The notes under the pieces are model-generated. The model had not been told where the DNA came from. It did not search any database and saw nothing but the letters and a program-made list of their open reading frames with translations. From Gerris lacustris (taxonomy: Eukaryota > Arthropoda > Insecta > Hemiptera > Gerridae): a DNA stretch of 64,000 nucleotides. Shown one piece after another: positions 19,368 to 31,229 of this stretch. The translations under genes and the position numbers were made by a program. Each line of letters starts with the position of its first letter. The first letter of the stretch is position 1. Location: positions 9,020,447 to 9,084,446 of the forward strand of contig OX578281.1 in assembly GCA_951217055.1 (NCBI GenBank), in the 5' to 3' direction.

Positions 19368-22300
19368 GTAATTATCCTTTCGTTTTTCTACCCAAAATCT
19401 TTTCATTTCACACTATCACCACGAAAAGCTCTCTGTTCTGACTTTATAAGATCCGAAATTCTTAAGTACCTTTCTAAGAATGGTATTAATATTTAAAGTT
19501 AAAAACCCCTCAGTGTCCAATCCAATAGAATTTCGCCGCTAATATCATATATAATTCTCCTGAGCCATCTAAGCCTCTTCACTTTCCATCATTCTGTACC
19601 TATAAACCTCCTCACTTTCCATTATTTTCTTCCTAACAACCTCCTTACATTCCATCATCCTCTTCCTCTAAGCCTCCTCATTTTCCATCATCCTCTTCAT
19701 ATAAACCTCCTCACTTTCCATCATCCTCTTCCTATAAGCCTCCTCACTTTCCGTCATCCTCTTCCTATAAACCTCATTACTTTCCACCATCCTCTTCCTC
19801 TAAGCCTCCTCACTTTCCATCATCCTCTTCTTATAAATCTTCTTACTTTCCATCATCCTCTTCCTATAAGCCTCCTCACTTTCCATCATCCTCTTCCTAT
19901 AAACCTCCTCACTTTCCATCATCCTCTTCCTATAAACCTCCTCACTTTCCATCATCCTCTTCCTATAAACCTCCTCACTTTCCATCATCCTCTTCCTCTA
20001 AGCCTCCTCACTTTCCATCATCCTCTTCCTATAAACCTCCTTACTTTCCATCATACTATTCCTATAAGCCTCCTCACTTTCCATCATCCTCTTCCTATAA
20101 ACCTCCTCACTTTCCATCATCCTCTTCCTATAAACCTCCTTACTTTCCATCATCCTCTTCCTATAAACCTCCTCACTTTCCATCATCCTCTTCCTATAAA
20201 CCTCCTCACTTTCCATCATCCTCTTCCTATAAACCTCCTCACTTTCCATCATCCTCTTCCTATAAACCTCCTCACTTTCCATCATCCTCTTCCTATAAAC
20301 CTCCTTACTTTCCATCATACTATTCCTATAAGCCTTCTCACTTTCCGTCATACTCAACCTAAAAATCATCTCACTTTCCATCATCCTGAACCTATATGCC
20401 TCCTTACTTTTAATCATCCTAAACCATCTAAGCTTCTTCATTTTCCATCATCCTCAACCTATTAAATTTAAAACAAAGAAGTATTAATATATTTTTATTA
20501 TTGATTAATTTGCAGGTACTGTATCCAACTATCCTTTTAACCTCATCTATTCCTGTATTCTTTTCTGTACCGGTTTTGGATTTCTTTACAGGACATGAGA
20601 AGGAAGAAAGTCATGATCCCAATATAAATTTTCGATCACTATTTCCCATATGGTATCCTTTCAGGTAACTCACCAATAATATTTATAAAATAGCTTCTTT
20701 TTTTTTTATTTTTTTTTATTTCTTAGTTATATTATAAATTTATTGAAATCTATTTTCCAGGACAGACGAAGGATTTCTCTTGATATTTGTTAATATTTTC
20801 GAGTTTTTAGCTGGAGGTTCTGTTTTATTTATTGATTTGCCGTGTTTTATGATGTTTCAACGTATATCGACGTACATAATCGGAGAACTTTCCTTGTTGA
20901 AGGAGACATTACACGATCTAAATGGTCGTGCATCTCGACTTTACTTGTTGAAACACGGCAAGAAGCCCAGAAACATGACTGATCATGATTATGAATTTAT
21001 GAACAATGCTACTATGATTGCTTCAAACAAAACATTATTCATTTTCATAAAATTGATACGTAAGTATTCACGTCTAGTTAAGTGTTTTCTATTAAAAGTA
21101 TATTGTTCTTTAGCCTTTCAATTTGTTTCAGGAACAAAATTTGGGGGTAAAAATTGTCAAATACCATTCCACTGATATCTATAATGGCTGTAGTGGTAAA
21201 ATTTAGGTATTATCTGACCATTTAAGATAATCAATAAAACAACTACTAACCTGGATAAAAATTAAATTATATATAAAAATTATTACTAAGTTACACTAAT
21301 ACTAAAGTTGATATAAAAATTAAGACTAAGTTTGTTTCAGATTATTTAATGAAATGCAGCAAGTATGCTCCTGGGCTGTTCTTGTGTTCTTTTTCATAAG
21401 TGCAATTCTTTGCTCAACAACTGCCATAGGGATTATTAATGTAAGTAATTGCATATTTCTTTTAAGTATTTTTGTGTAATTCATATCATATGTAGTCGTA
21501 TAAATGAGTAAGAAGTAGCATCACGTCATTGTGGTTCTTATCATTTCCACTGCAGGCAAATAACTTTAGCATCGTGATCTTGACTATAGGAAAAAAATGT
21601 GAAAGACTCTCACGCATTAGAATTGAAACTTAAGTTCTAGAAACAGGTGATTTTATGTTCCCTCCTACATATTAAAATAATATAATTATATAAATATGCC
21701 ATATATATAATTAAGATTTAAATCGTTGCTAGAATAAGCACTTAACTCAATTTTACTCGTATATCAAATCAAATTGCTCCACTTATGAGGATTTCATTGA
21801 AATGAGGATTGGTTGGTTCCAAGATAATGAAAACACTAGAATTGTTATTACTTAGATTTAATTAATATTGAAATGGCACAATAAACCTTATTTAAGTAAT
21901 GCATATTGCATAAATCATTTATTACATACGCAACATACATATTTATAAACAAGAGGTTACAATGCCGCCGCAGTCAGATAACTTCTCAAGATTTTCCCCT
22001 TGAACAAAAGGTAAAAAATAAACCGATAAACCTGTGAAAATGAATGAAAAATAATATTATTTAATAATAAGAAATGTATAATAAAGGCTTTATACAATTA
22101 TTGAGCATTCGCACCGATTGAGCATGCGTCGCCCCATTTTGCTCAGATGTGGATAGGGCGAGCCGAATTGATGCGCATGCCTCAACCCGATCCGAGCGTT
22201 GTCGGCACATCTAAGTGAGCATGTGCTCGGTTCGTGCTAATTGTGGACGTGGATTAACAACTAGGGTCGACCCGAATAATATTAGCCGACTCCCTCCTCT

Positions 22301-25300
22301 CCGTTATGACATATTTCCTTATATTATGTAGGAACATTTTTTTTATTGATATTGTTTAACTGATTATTACCTTCCTAACTGTTGTGAACTCAGAGCAAGG
22401 AAGGGGTAGAGGGAACAATACTATAGAATCTGGGTCTCAAAAAGTGGTTCATTATTCTACACCCCTATACTAACACTTTCAAGTGGCAGTTTGGTGAAAC
22501 AGTATCGATATCTCGATAAAAACAAAATTAATCTGATATCAGCTGATAAGGATTGATATTTTGATGGATTGATATCAGCTGACAGGGATTGATATTTTCT
22601 TACGACATTTAATATTTTTATTTTTATACAGTTTTTTTTTTATAAATATGTACTTTAATGTTTTTTGTTAACCTTATTAATTATCTAAAGGCAGTAACGT
22701 CGTTAATAAACGTTTAGCAGTTCCTAGATAACCAATAGCAATCTTCTTTGAGTGTGGAATCAAATAAAAGCTACTGATAAGGACTTTTGACAAACGTCTG
22801 TGGTGACGGGAGGACAAGGAATAGACCAATAATACAAGGACTAGTGATCACGTGATCACTTTAGTTCGGAATGAGCTCGCTTGGGGGGTTTAGTATAGAG
22901 GTGTAGCGTAATGAACCACTTTTCAAATCGCATTGTTCCCTCTACCCCTTCCTTGCTCTGAGAGGAAAACAAACAATAATTAAAATGTGTTAAATTCTTG
23001 TCGTATTATTAACATCCTGCCCCCTCTGAGAGCAAAGCCACTTTAGTTAATGGCCGGGTGTAAGTGCCACGGGAGGTTTCAATATCAACGACTCTAACCT
23101 GGCCATCTCGACCAGGGTGAACATCTTTTATTCGTCCTACAGGCCATGCTGATGGGGCTATTTCTTCTACACAAACAGCAAAGGCGCCGACTTGTGGCGG
23201 GGGTTGAGGAGCGAACCACTTACTTTGCTTAGTCAGGCATGGTAGGTATTCTTTAATCCATCGTGGCCAAATAGACTGAGTTAAGTTTTGGATTTTCTGT
23301 AGTTTTTGTTTTGAAAACTATAAGTGATTTAATATTTCTGAGATAGGGGCCAGGAGGAAGTCATTTGGAGTCAAAGGCTTAGGGTCCGCGGGGTTGACTG
23401 GAAAATATCGGTTAGAGGTCGGCTATTGATTGCGAATTCTACCCTGGCAAGGACATACGCAGCTCTTCATCTTTTGGGTACTGGGACTTAAGTACGGCTC
23501 CCATCGCGGTTTTTATGCTCCTAGTTAATCTCTCCCAACAGCCACCATGTGCGGTACCTTAGGAGGCTGGAACGTCCACTTTATCCCGTTTCCTACACTA
23601 TGGAGAACTTTATGAATTTGATCTGTTCCGACAAAATTTGTACCATTATCGGAAAAAATTCCGCACAACTGCGGATTATTGCTCATGCAGCGCGTGGTCA
23701 TAAGCCCCCTCCACTCAAGCCCAAGGAGAACGCATGCTCATTCAGGGCGAATGCTCAAGTGTATCAACGCCTTTAAAAAGACAACTTACTTTTTAAAATG
23801 AAAAACAAAAATAAGAAAAGGACTGGAAGCTATCATTCAGGGTTTGAAGCGGAACCGCAAAAGACATGGTCTTTATCGCGGCTAAAGAAGGTCATAGACC
23901 AATCAGGATGGGCGACAATCCAATGCAATTAATTTAACCCTTAGATGGGCAAGACAAGAAATAATTTAAAATTACACTTCTTTTTCATTGATATGACTAA
24001 AGAAACATTTAATTAAGCAAGAAATCAACTTTTCATTATTAATTTTTTCTAAATTCATATTAAATTTAGTTTGTATGTTATAACATACATTGACCTATTT
24101 CAGCTATTCAGGTATGTATGTTTCAACGTACATGGACCATTTCTCCTTGTGAAAGGAATGTATGATACGTCATACATTGCCCGATATGTGAAGACTTTAT
24201 AAGTATGTTTTAACATATTAAAGTCGTTATATAATTGCAAAAACTAGAAAAAAATGTGTTTATTACTTTTGTTATATCGTTAATATGTTTAAGGAAAAAA
24301 TAAAATACCAATTTTATACTTTAACAACGTTATATTAAAAAAAAGGATAATGCTATATACATACTTGACTAATTCACAGTCTTACACATTATATTAAACC
24401 GTCTTCAAATTATAATTTTAAATAAAGATAAAACTTGAAACATATTTTAATACAGAATAAGTAAACAAATATGAAAAAGGTATAAAAGAAAGAAAAATTA
24501 ATAATAATAATAATACATATGGTAAAAAATTGAATGCAATACAAATGTATGAATGTAAAAACATGAGGTTTGAAAATAGTAAACACAGCTAAAATAATTA
24601 TGTATAAAAATATAAATGTGGAGTAATTATCATTGATAAACGGCACTTCTGTAGGTTGTTACTCCCCTTTTAATAAAACAAAAAGGAGTACCAGTCTAAA
24701 GAAGGTGTACGAAATGTTCTTCTTTAGACCATTACTCCCCTTATAAAAACAGAAATGTGATATTCCTTTGTCCCAAAGTACATTGTACTAAACATCCCCT
24801 TGCACCTTAATAGTTAATTAGTCAAAGTCATTTATATTCCAAAAATACTTTGGGGAGTAACAATTAAAAGAAGTGCCTGATAAACTACAATACTTTTTAA
24901 AATAATTTGTTTCAAAATTTAAATAATCTTCATTCATGATAAACAAATTTTCTTCGTTGTCCGAGAATTCGATATCTGATTATATATTCGGTTTCGGGCA
25001 TGCCAGGATTCTTACAGTTCTCCTGGAAAAGATACCTCGACCCTAAAAATATAATACCACAATTAATGGGTATATAATATAAAAGGAAATATGGTATTGG
25101 AATAATTTATATGTCTGTGTAATATTCACAATTGGACTAATGTTGACAATGGCAGAAGGTTAAGAAACTTTTGCTTCAGGCAAAACCACCTAAACAGACC
25201 AAGAATACCAAAAATTAATTAAATTTCCAATCTAATTTTATGTTTAAATAAATAATGTATTAATTTGCTAATAAATTATGCTAAAATGTCTCCATATGTA

Positions 25301-28300
25301 GCTAATTCATTAAAAGTAAACTTACATTTTTTTTGCAGTCACAATTTTCATTATTCGTACAGAGGGACATGATCTTGTTTTAAATCTTTTCGTATCCTAA
25401 AATCATGGAAAAATAAACAAATAATATTTTTTTCTAACATAAAATTGGTTTAATTATGTATGTTACATCATACATTGCCCTTTAAAAGGAAACTTTATGG
25501 GCATATTTAGTTTAGCAGAAATCAGGCAATGTATGTTAGAACATACATGAAGAAAAATAATCGTAGTAAATAAAATATATAAAAAATCAATAACAATTAA
25601 CCATCACAATTATCAAAAATATATACTCTACAATATCCCCTAGCAAAAAACTTCAAAAATTAGCTTAGAATATGAAAATAAATTATTTACTTACGCTCAT
25701 TGAGGTTTGAAATGTTTCCTTTGCAAAATAGCAGGTTCGCATGTGACAAGTTTTGAAAACATTTAAAAAAAGTTATCTCAGAATAGCCAATGCTATAAAA
25801 TAAAAATACCTTTTTAAAGCTGAAAGTTCCCTAAATAAAGAAATTTCAACTCGCAGTGTGTTTAAGTATAGACAAGTTACAAAAAAAATCCCAAAATTAT
25901 GTATGCCGTATCATACATTGCCCGTTTAAGGGTTAAAGCAATAAATAAATAATATAATTAGATAAAGCATTTACGGACTATGGAATATTTGGTAACTTTA
26001 TGTTATATGTGTTTAGACTTCTAGAATGTCTCTGTGTGGATAATAATTTAATTTTTTTTTCTATCTAGCCCCAAACCAGGATAGGAGTTCAGGTAAAATC
26101 AGTCGTTTTCTACTCCTTGTTAACCATTACGTGTGGTTATCTCTGCTACAAAGGTGAATATATCAAATCTCTGGTAAGATATTAGTAAACCATAGTCTCT
26201 CTTTATTTATTAAAGCGAGCGTAGCGAGCTTTTTACATTTAACAAAGCATGCACCTTGTCTATTTGTTTATGTGTCAATAATGCCTCGTTTACATTCAGG
26301 CACTGCCACTGCTCCTCGCTGCTGTATTTACTTCTCAAAATACTTCTGTGGCAGCTTTAATGCTGCCAGTGAGTATATACAGGAACCTCAGAACGTGTAA
26401 ATCACTCAAAATCGAATTTTCGCGCTATCACAATACTTTCTCTTTATATGAGAAAGTAAAAAGATTAATTAAACAATTGAAAAGATGGGAGAGTTGTGAG
26501 AATGCCAAACCAGGCATTGGTATAAGCCTTTTCTATCTATAGGAGAGAGTATTCATTCAACAATTCATGATAACGTGTCATGTTTTCCAAAGTCATATAT
26601 ATCTCTTTGAATAACTGGTCATTCTTTTCCATTCTGTGCGATCCCATGCACATCGGATCTAAATAGGTGTTTATATTTTCTGTAGCTTCTCCATCCCATT
26701 GCAATTCGTCTGCTTATTTCTTTTTCTTCACAGTTCCTATTTTTAGTGATCAAGCTATATACAGGGTGGAGCGCGGCAGACGTATGAATTTGAAGAGGGG
26801 ATTGCTCCCATCCTATTAGTCCTAGACGTTTGAGAGTAGGTTCGTTTGAAAGAGGGGGATGGGAAGTTTATGTTCCACGTTTCAGCAGAACGGGGCCACA
26901 GCCCACACAGCAAGGGTTTGCGTAAACTTTTTGCAAAACAGATTTCCCGGGCGTCTCATCTCCTTTAGAGGCGATTTAAACTAGCCAGCAAGATCGCCTG
27001 ATTTGGCTCCTTGTGATTTTTTTCTGTGGGGATACCTTAAATCCTTGGTGTACGTGTACAGCGATCGTCCCAGAACCCTGGAAGCCCTCCAGAACAACAT
27101 TGCGAGCCAAAATTGCCAAAATTCCTGTGAAAATGTTCGAAAGAGTGCTCAAAAACTTAAAAAAAAGGCTTAATCAGTGTTTGGAATGTGAGGGAAACCA
27201 CTTATCCGATACCTTGTTTAAATCTAGGTAAATTTAAATTTCCCATGTTATTTAATCAGGAAAAAATTTAAAAAAAAAAAATATTTTGTAACATTCTGTG
27301 TTTTATTACATTTCATACGTTCAAATTCATACATCTGCCGTGCTCCACCCTGTATATTCTTCCACATGCTCGATATTCCAGTTTTCTTCCTTTATTTTTT
27401 CATTTTTCACGTTAATGGCCATTATTTTTCTTTTGTTTCTATTTATTTCTAAACCAATCTTTCCAGCCTTTTTTTCAAGATCATCTATCATATCATTGTC
27501 GTTGCTTCTTCTAAGCTCATCGCTATTATTCCAAGGTCGTCTGCAAAATTTATTAGGTTTAGCCATTTTCCATAGGGTGTTTTTTTTTTACTTATTTACA
27601 TCATACACAGTTCTGTAATAAGAACCATATGCATTTTGACTTGGTAATAATTATAATTAACTATGGTAATGTAATATTAATAATTCCACTAACTACCGGA
27701 CTTTAGCTAGGTAAAATGTCTAGTTTGACTGGGCTATAGATCTAAAACAAATGATTTTCATTTAAAATTAAGCCAATCAAGCCCACTAGTCATATGGTAT
27801 TGAACTCTGGGGATGCACCAAGCGTTCCAACTCCTACCGTATCCAATCCCTTCATTCCAAAATCCTTAGAAGAATAACTAAGGCTGTACACACGGGTCGT
27901 TGTGCAGTCGAGTCGCCTCCTCATTCCATGACTCAATTTCCCATCATCTTAATCCTTTAATCCAGAACCTAACATCACCATTCATGCCTGGTAACCCTCC
28001 TCGACGCCTAAAAAGACAGTAGCCTCGTGACTTATTAAACATCAATTAATAAAATGTAATATTCCTGTCTGTAATACTGTGAGTACTATCAATGGTCAGT
28101 TTCTCTCATCATGTGTAACAAGTCAATATCAAACTCATGTTTTCTTTATTGCTTATAATATGTAGTGTATGTAGTCGCAATATTCAAATAAATTAAAAAA
28201 AAAGACTGTGAATAGAGCTAATAGAATGATAATAAAATTAGTTGCTTAAATTAATTTACGCAAATTGTACTTTTGTCATGTAACATTTTTCCAGCAGTTT

Positions 28301-30581
28301 TACAAAATTCAACTATCAATTATACTAAAGTATGGAGTTATTAAACGGGATTTTCCCCCCTAATGTTCTATTGAAACATGCATGTAAAATTTCAACCGGA
28401 TACATGCAGAAGCTTTGGGTACAGTACTGATACATTTTATAATAGTTTAAATGAAGTAGGCCGGGGCGTGAGGGTTGAAATAGTCCTGTTTCCTCACTAC
28501 CCGGCTCTTTTTTACAATCATATCGGGCTCTGATGGAATTGACTGCGTAAATCAGAAGGGCCCGAACTATGTTGCGTGTTCAAAGGTAATTTACTCAAGG
28601 GGAGTGGTAGAGTATGGAAGTGTGATTGTGTCGGATCCCGGTGGGGCAGCTGATTAAGGCTGGACTGGACATCGAGCGGGCAATGCTCAGTATACGGCAG
28701 GTAGAAAGGAAAGGTATGAGAGGTGTTTAAGAGAGAAGACAAGAGTCAAGTTAAGAGGAGAGAAAAGAATGAGCTCTCAGCCCGGTGCATCGGTATTTAT
28801 AGCCCAGGGGGAAGGGGGGTCTGCCACCTCACACTCCTGAAGGGAACGAAGTGCGCATGTCGGAGCGTCTCCGGAGTGGGGACGCTGGGCAGATAACCCA
28901 GTACCCTGGGCCAGGGAAATTCCAGTCGTAACGGCACACTCCTTCTACATCCTCGCGTATATTTTATAAAACCATGATTCAATACAATACAATATGATTT
29001 AAATATAAAATACAAAAAGAGGCTCAGGGTCAATTATGCACAAAAAGGTGGTGGTCGCCACAATCATCCTCTTTAACTATCAACTCATTATGAATGACTA
29101 TTTCTTAATATTCAATATTTATTGTATTACGCTCGCTTCAATGAAAAAGCCATTCGATGCCTATTTTGTCATCCCACATTACACATTTCCGTTGAAACAT
29201 TTCAACAACCCCTAGTTTACGAGTGATAATGTTTCCTTTGTTAAAGTTATTAGACGTAACAAAACTGCATTTTCGAAAAGTTTCAAATTGTCAGACAGAC
29301 AGACAAGCGTAGGAATGTTTAGGGGGCCTCGTTGTACCCTAATAACAATAATAAATGTCGACGGTGTCGCTGTGGAGATTCTTAACACTTAATCCTACTA
29401 TGAACATTGTAATACTATTTGTTCTTATTGGTAATACAACTTTCTTTCATAGAGTTCTGAAATCAGAGAAGCCATTTATGAAATCAGCTGGTACAATGCG
29501 TCGAAGAGGTTTAAGACGTCGCTTCTAATCATGCAAGTGACCACACTAAGACCCCTAACCTTAACTGGACTAGGCTTGATTGCAGCCGATTATGACACTT
29601 TCTCTACGGTAAAATATCTATTTCAATATTAATTTAAGTAGAGAGTTACCCTTTCTGTATATGTTTTCAATCTGAATTTTCTTCCATGCTCTAATTTGTA
29701 CTCCAATTACTTAATTACTTAACACAACTCTAAATTTACTTTAAAATTTATAATTACATGTGAATAAGCTCAGAAGCCGTGTACAGGTGTAGTAAAAATG
29801 AACTCAACTTTGAATTTCCTTAAAGCATAATTCAAACCGTCATTGCATGGCTTTCACCCAATGGTTTGTTAAGTTATAGATATGAAATTTAAAGTTAAAG
29901 AATATAGTTTTCAAACTCAGCAAACACCATATCTATATCTATAGCAGAAGCTGAGCTATAAGTGTTCAGGAAAGTGCGGTTTTTTTGGCCCATCCTACAG
30001 TTAATTAAATTTAATAAGATGGTGTTTTAGCAGTTTATTTTTTCTACTACCCGTAGATAAAATATTGTGTGCAAGAAGGCAAACTTCTGCCTTCTTCCTT
30101 TCCCGTGTATTTATTGCTGTCGAGGTTTAGTTAAATTATCTGCCTCAGCAGTTAATTTTCATAGCCTGTGCGTATGTGTACATAGGCTAACTTAATCACT
30201 TAACAGTAAAGTTCAATTTTGCTGCCATGTTACATAAATAACTATTACGGTTTATTTAATCTTTACTTGCTTGTGGGGTACCTACATATTTTGCAATTAC
30301 TAATCGGCCTATTTACCCTACTACTGTATATTGTTAATAGCTGTTACTTTTATGAATTTTGTATTTTCGATGACTATGCAAGTTCAATTAAAGCTCACGC
30401 AAATCTATATAAAAAGAACTTAACCATTACTTCCTTATAGATTTTATTCAAATGTATTTTATTTAAATATCTAAAGGGGGTAACTATTACAATCAAAACA
30501 TTACTTTGTTCTTTTTTATGCTTACAGATCATGCAGACATCGTTTTCTTACTTGAATTTACTGCTTGCTGCACAGGATTAA
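18954..30581 (+). CDS. OR-B: complete insect odorant receptor (7tm_6), seven exons
   Basis: Exons 18954-19367, 20516-20664, 20761-21063, 21341-21440, 26069-26173, 29453-29608 and 30528-30581 sum to 1281 bp, a continuous frame of 426 residues plus stop, normal for the family. The protein lacks a signal peptide and shows hydrophobic segments around residues 40-65, 75-100, 140-160, 190-220, 300-325, 335-360 and 395-420. Conserved features are the PIWYPF block before TM4, the GIGII-like end of TM5, AIYEISWYN, and the C-terminal FSYLNLLLA. I chose ATG 18954 (MFNKIFQD) because OR-C and OR-D align there; an in-frame ATG at 18942 would add four residues. The exon 3 donor must be AA/GTATTC at 21064; the stronger GTAAGT 4 bp upstream would break the frame. 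Known role of the family: odorant-gated cation channel with Orco. Ligand unknown. Confidence 0.93.
19556..20455. repeat. 33-bp minisatellite, about 27 units, in OR-B intron 1
   Basis: Unit CCTATAAACCTCCTCACTTT plus CCATCATCCTCTT, period 33. The minus strand reads MESEEVYRKRM repeatedly (for example 19998-20441), a multiple-of-three artefact. OR-C intron 1 carries a diverged, interrupted version (40740-42520), so the array predates the B/C duplication. Confidence 0.9.
20516..20664 (+). CDS. OR-B exon 2
   Basis: 149 bp between TTTGCAG and GTAACTCA. It encodes VLYPTILLTSSIPVFFSVPV (TM3) and the GHEKEESHDPN loop, ending in PIWYPF plus two bases of an Arg codon. Confidence 0.9.
20761..21063 (+). 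CDS. OR-B exon 3
   Basis: 303 bp after TTTTCCAG. It encodes TDEGFLLIFVNIFEFLAGGS (TM4), the FMMFQRISTYIIGELSLLKE helix and the long intracellular loop to NKTLFIFIKLIRK. Only the donor at 21064 keeps the frame into exon 4; a stronger-looking GTAAGT starts at 21060. Confidence 0.85.
21341..21440 (+). CDS. OR-B exon 4
   Basis: 100 bp between TTTGTTTCAG and GTAAGTAATT. It encodes LFNEMQQVCSWAVLV and TM5, almost base-identical to OR-A exon 4. Confidence 0.9.
22380..23013 (-). mobile_element. Putative BEL/Pao LTR, or a MITE beside it
   Basis: CTCAGAGCAAGGAAGGGGTA (22389) and its inverse TACCCCTTCCTTGCTCTGAG (22944-22963) delimit about 575 bp. On the minus strand, TGTTAATAATACG follows the purine-rich AGAGGGGGCAGGA at the end of the integrase frame, as an LTR start would, and TTCACAACA closes the block. 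Either an LTR with internal inverted repeats or a MITE in one. Confidence 0.45.
23009..23700 (-). pseudogene. BEL/Pao integrase C-terminal part, decayed
   Basis: On the minus strand: SDNGTNFVGT (second catalytic Asp context), then WTFQPPKVPHMVAVGRD, RWPRWIKEYLPCLT-like, QPPPQVGAFAVCVEEIAPSA, WPVGRIKDVHPGRDGQVRVV and a terminal VALLSEGAGC with stop. These blocks and their order are typical of BEL/Pao integrase. There is at least one internal stop. It is inserted in a copy of the repeat found intact at 47017-47195. Confidence 0.8.
23937..25934. mobile_element. piggyBac-type non-autonomous element in TTAA
   Basis: Flanked by TTAA on both sides, with ends CCCTTAGATGGGCAA and TTGCCCGTTTAAGGG. Near both ends are repeated palindromic words of the form ATGTATGTTNNAACATACAT (about 24068, 24112, 24158; 25455, 25520, 25897), many followed by TTGCCC, probably transposase-binding sites. 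No transposase frame remains. The paralogous OR-C site (about 47375) lacks it. Confidence 0.75.
24637..24895. mobile_element. Small MITE nested in the piggyBac-type element
   Basis: Inverted ends ATAAACGGCACTTCTGTAGG...TTACTCCCC and GGGGAGTAACAATT...AAGTGCCTGATAAAC, about 260 bp, with an internal second GTAACAA-type inverted pair. Non-coding. Confidence 0.55.
26069..26173 (+). CDS. OR-B exon 5
   Basis: 105 bp between CTATCTAG and GTAAGATA. It encodes PQTRIGVQVKSVVFYSLLTI and GEYIKSL (TM6). It is separated from exon 4 by 4.6 kb of inserted elements. Confidence 0.9.
26570..26759 (-). pseudogene. LINE reverse transcriptase, downstream half
   Basis: Minus strand reads YSLITKNRNCEEKEISRRIA then MGWRSYRKYKHLF, the block that follows the RT palm in many LINEs. 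It continues the frame of 27356-27575 once the mariner insertion at 26762-27352 is disregarded. Confidence 0.7.
26762..27352 (+). mobile_element. Internally deleted mariner-like element in a LINE
   Basis: 591 bp, flanked by TA, with ends CAGGGTGGAGCGCGGCAGAC and, inverted, CAGGGTGGAGCACGGCAGAT. Inside, the transposase C-terminus is readable: SRSPDLAPCDFFLWGYLKS-like around 26990-27045 (third catalytic Asp in DFFLWG), then IPVKMFERVLKNLKKRLNQC and EGNHLSDTLFKSR. The N-terminal two thirds are deleted. Confidence 0.85.
27356..27575 (-). pseudogene. LINE reverse transcriptase, palm fragment
   Basis: Minus strand: FADDLGIIAMSLEEATTMI (catalytic FADD), a frameshift, then DLEKKAGKIGLEINRNKRKI and VKNEKIKEENWNIEHVEEY. 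The order is that of non-LTR reverse transcriptases. The mariner element splits it exactly at EY/TA. Confidence 0.75.
27779..28205 (+). pseudogene. Jockey-like LINE 3' end with A-tail
   Basis: YGIELWGCTKRSNSYRIQSL then HSKILRRITKA, and farther HLNPLIQNLTSPFMPGNPPR with RRLKRQ, a stop and PRDL are typical of the end of jockey-clade ORF2. An A-rich tail stands at about 28193-28204. 5'-truncated, with stops. Confidence 0.75.
28450..29040 (-). other. GC-rich island with TATA-type promoter, perhaps a solo LTR
   Basis: About 590 bp markedly GC-richer than its surroundings, missing from the paralogous OR-C intron. On the minus strand, GGGCTATAAATACCG (28787-28801) is a strong TATA context followed by CTGAGAGCTCATTC about 25 bp on. 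I could not find clear TG..CA ends or target duplication. Confidence 0.35.
29453..29608 (+). CDS. OR-B exon 6
   Basis: 156 bp between TTTCATAG and GTAAAATA. It encodes SSEIREAIYEISWYNASKR through ADYDTFST. Confidence 0.9.
30528..30581 (+). CDS. OR-B exon 7 (terminal)
   Basis: 54 bp after CTTACAG, encoding IMQTSFSYLNLLLAAQD and a TAA stop, identical in protein to OR-A. Confidence 0.9.
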   Translation: MMQTSFSYLNLLLAAQD

Positions 30582-30591
30582 TCTCACAGAA

Positions 30592-30597
30592 AATAAA
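30592..30597 (+). promoter_or_regulatory. Candidate poly(A) signal of OR-B
   Basis: AATAAA 11 bp after the stop, at the position conserved in all three 3' ends. Confidence 0.4.
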
Positions 30598-30829
30598 TTT
30601 AATACAAAATACTTGGATTAGTCCGTATTAATCTCATCTCTTCGTTTATCTTGTTTAGTTTTTACTTTATTTTAATATATATTGTGCTTTGTGATTGTGA
30701 TCATAAAATATCTTGAAGGTAAAGAAAGGGGGAAAAAAATAAAATAAAATAATTAAAAGAAGCTCTTGAAAATAATTCAATGAATTAAATTAAATATTGA
30801 TCAATTAATCCTATATTTATGAGTTTATT

Positions 30830-31165
30830 ATAAACTATATAACATATTCAATAACTTTTTGTGAAAATGGAATTTTCTTATTAATAAAATTATAATAAAT
30901 TGGTTTAAGCTTTCGACACTACACTTTATATTAATATAATAAAACCTTTATGTGTTCGTGTTGTTAAAATAATTAAAATGTATATTATTTTCAAACACTC
31001 GTGTTTCAGTTATTTTCTTTCTGCGGATTTATTTTAATTTTTAGTCACAGTTATTTATTTAAATTGACTATTATTTGTATAATTTAATTTATTTATTCTA
31101 TAAAAGTCAGCAATGCATAAGCGTATTGTGGGCTCCCAAGTGCATACCTACCCTCATCCCTTGCC
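30830..31165. repeat. Single arm of the OR-A downstream inverted repeat
   Basis: GAAAATGGAATTTTCTTATT through AGCAATGCATAAGCGTATTG matches 12660-12955 in the same orientation, after OR-B. The mirrored arm is missing here. Confidence 0.75.
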
Positions 31166-31229
31166 CTGTTATTGCACCAACATCCTTAGTTCCACCTAAC
31201 TACTTTACCGTAATCAATTATCGTTCAAA

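Larger units (their letters stand above)
21441..26068. other. OR-B intron 4 with nested insertions
   Basis: The first 500 bp match OR-A intron 4 (3500-4020). The rest is a MITE-like repeat, a BEL/Pao relic and a piggyBac-type element, listed separately. Confidence 0.75.

Noticed and set aside
19800..20441. Minus-strand protein of MESEEVYRKRM repeats, resembling a coiled coil
   Set aside because: 33-bp minisatellite inside OR-B intron 1; unit number differs in OR-C, and no coding signal at either end.
21131..21200. Extra OR exon between exons 3 and 4 (after TTTCAG, GAACAAAATTTGG)
   Set aside because: It has an acceptor-like start and is similar in OR-C, but every frame compatible with exon 3 contains a stop and exon 3 joins exon 4 without it.
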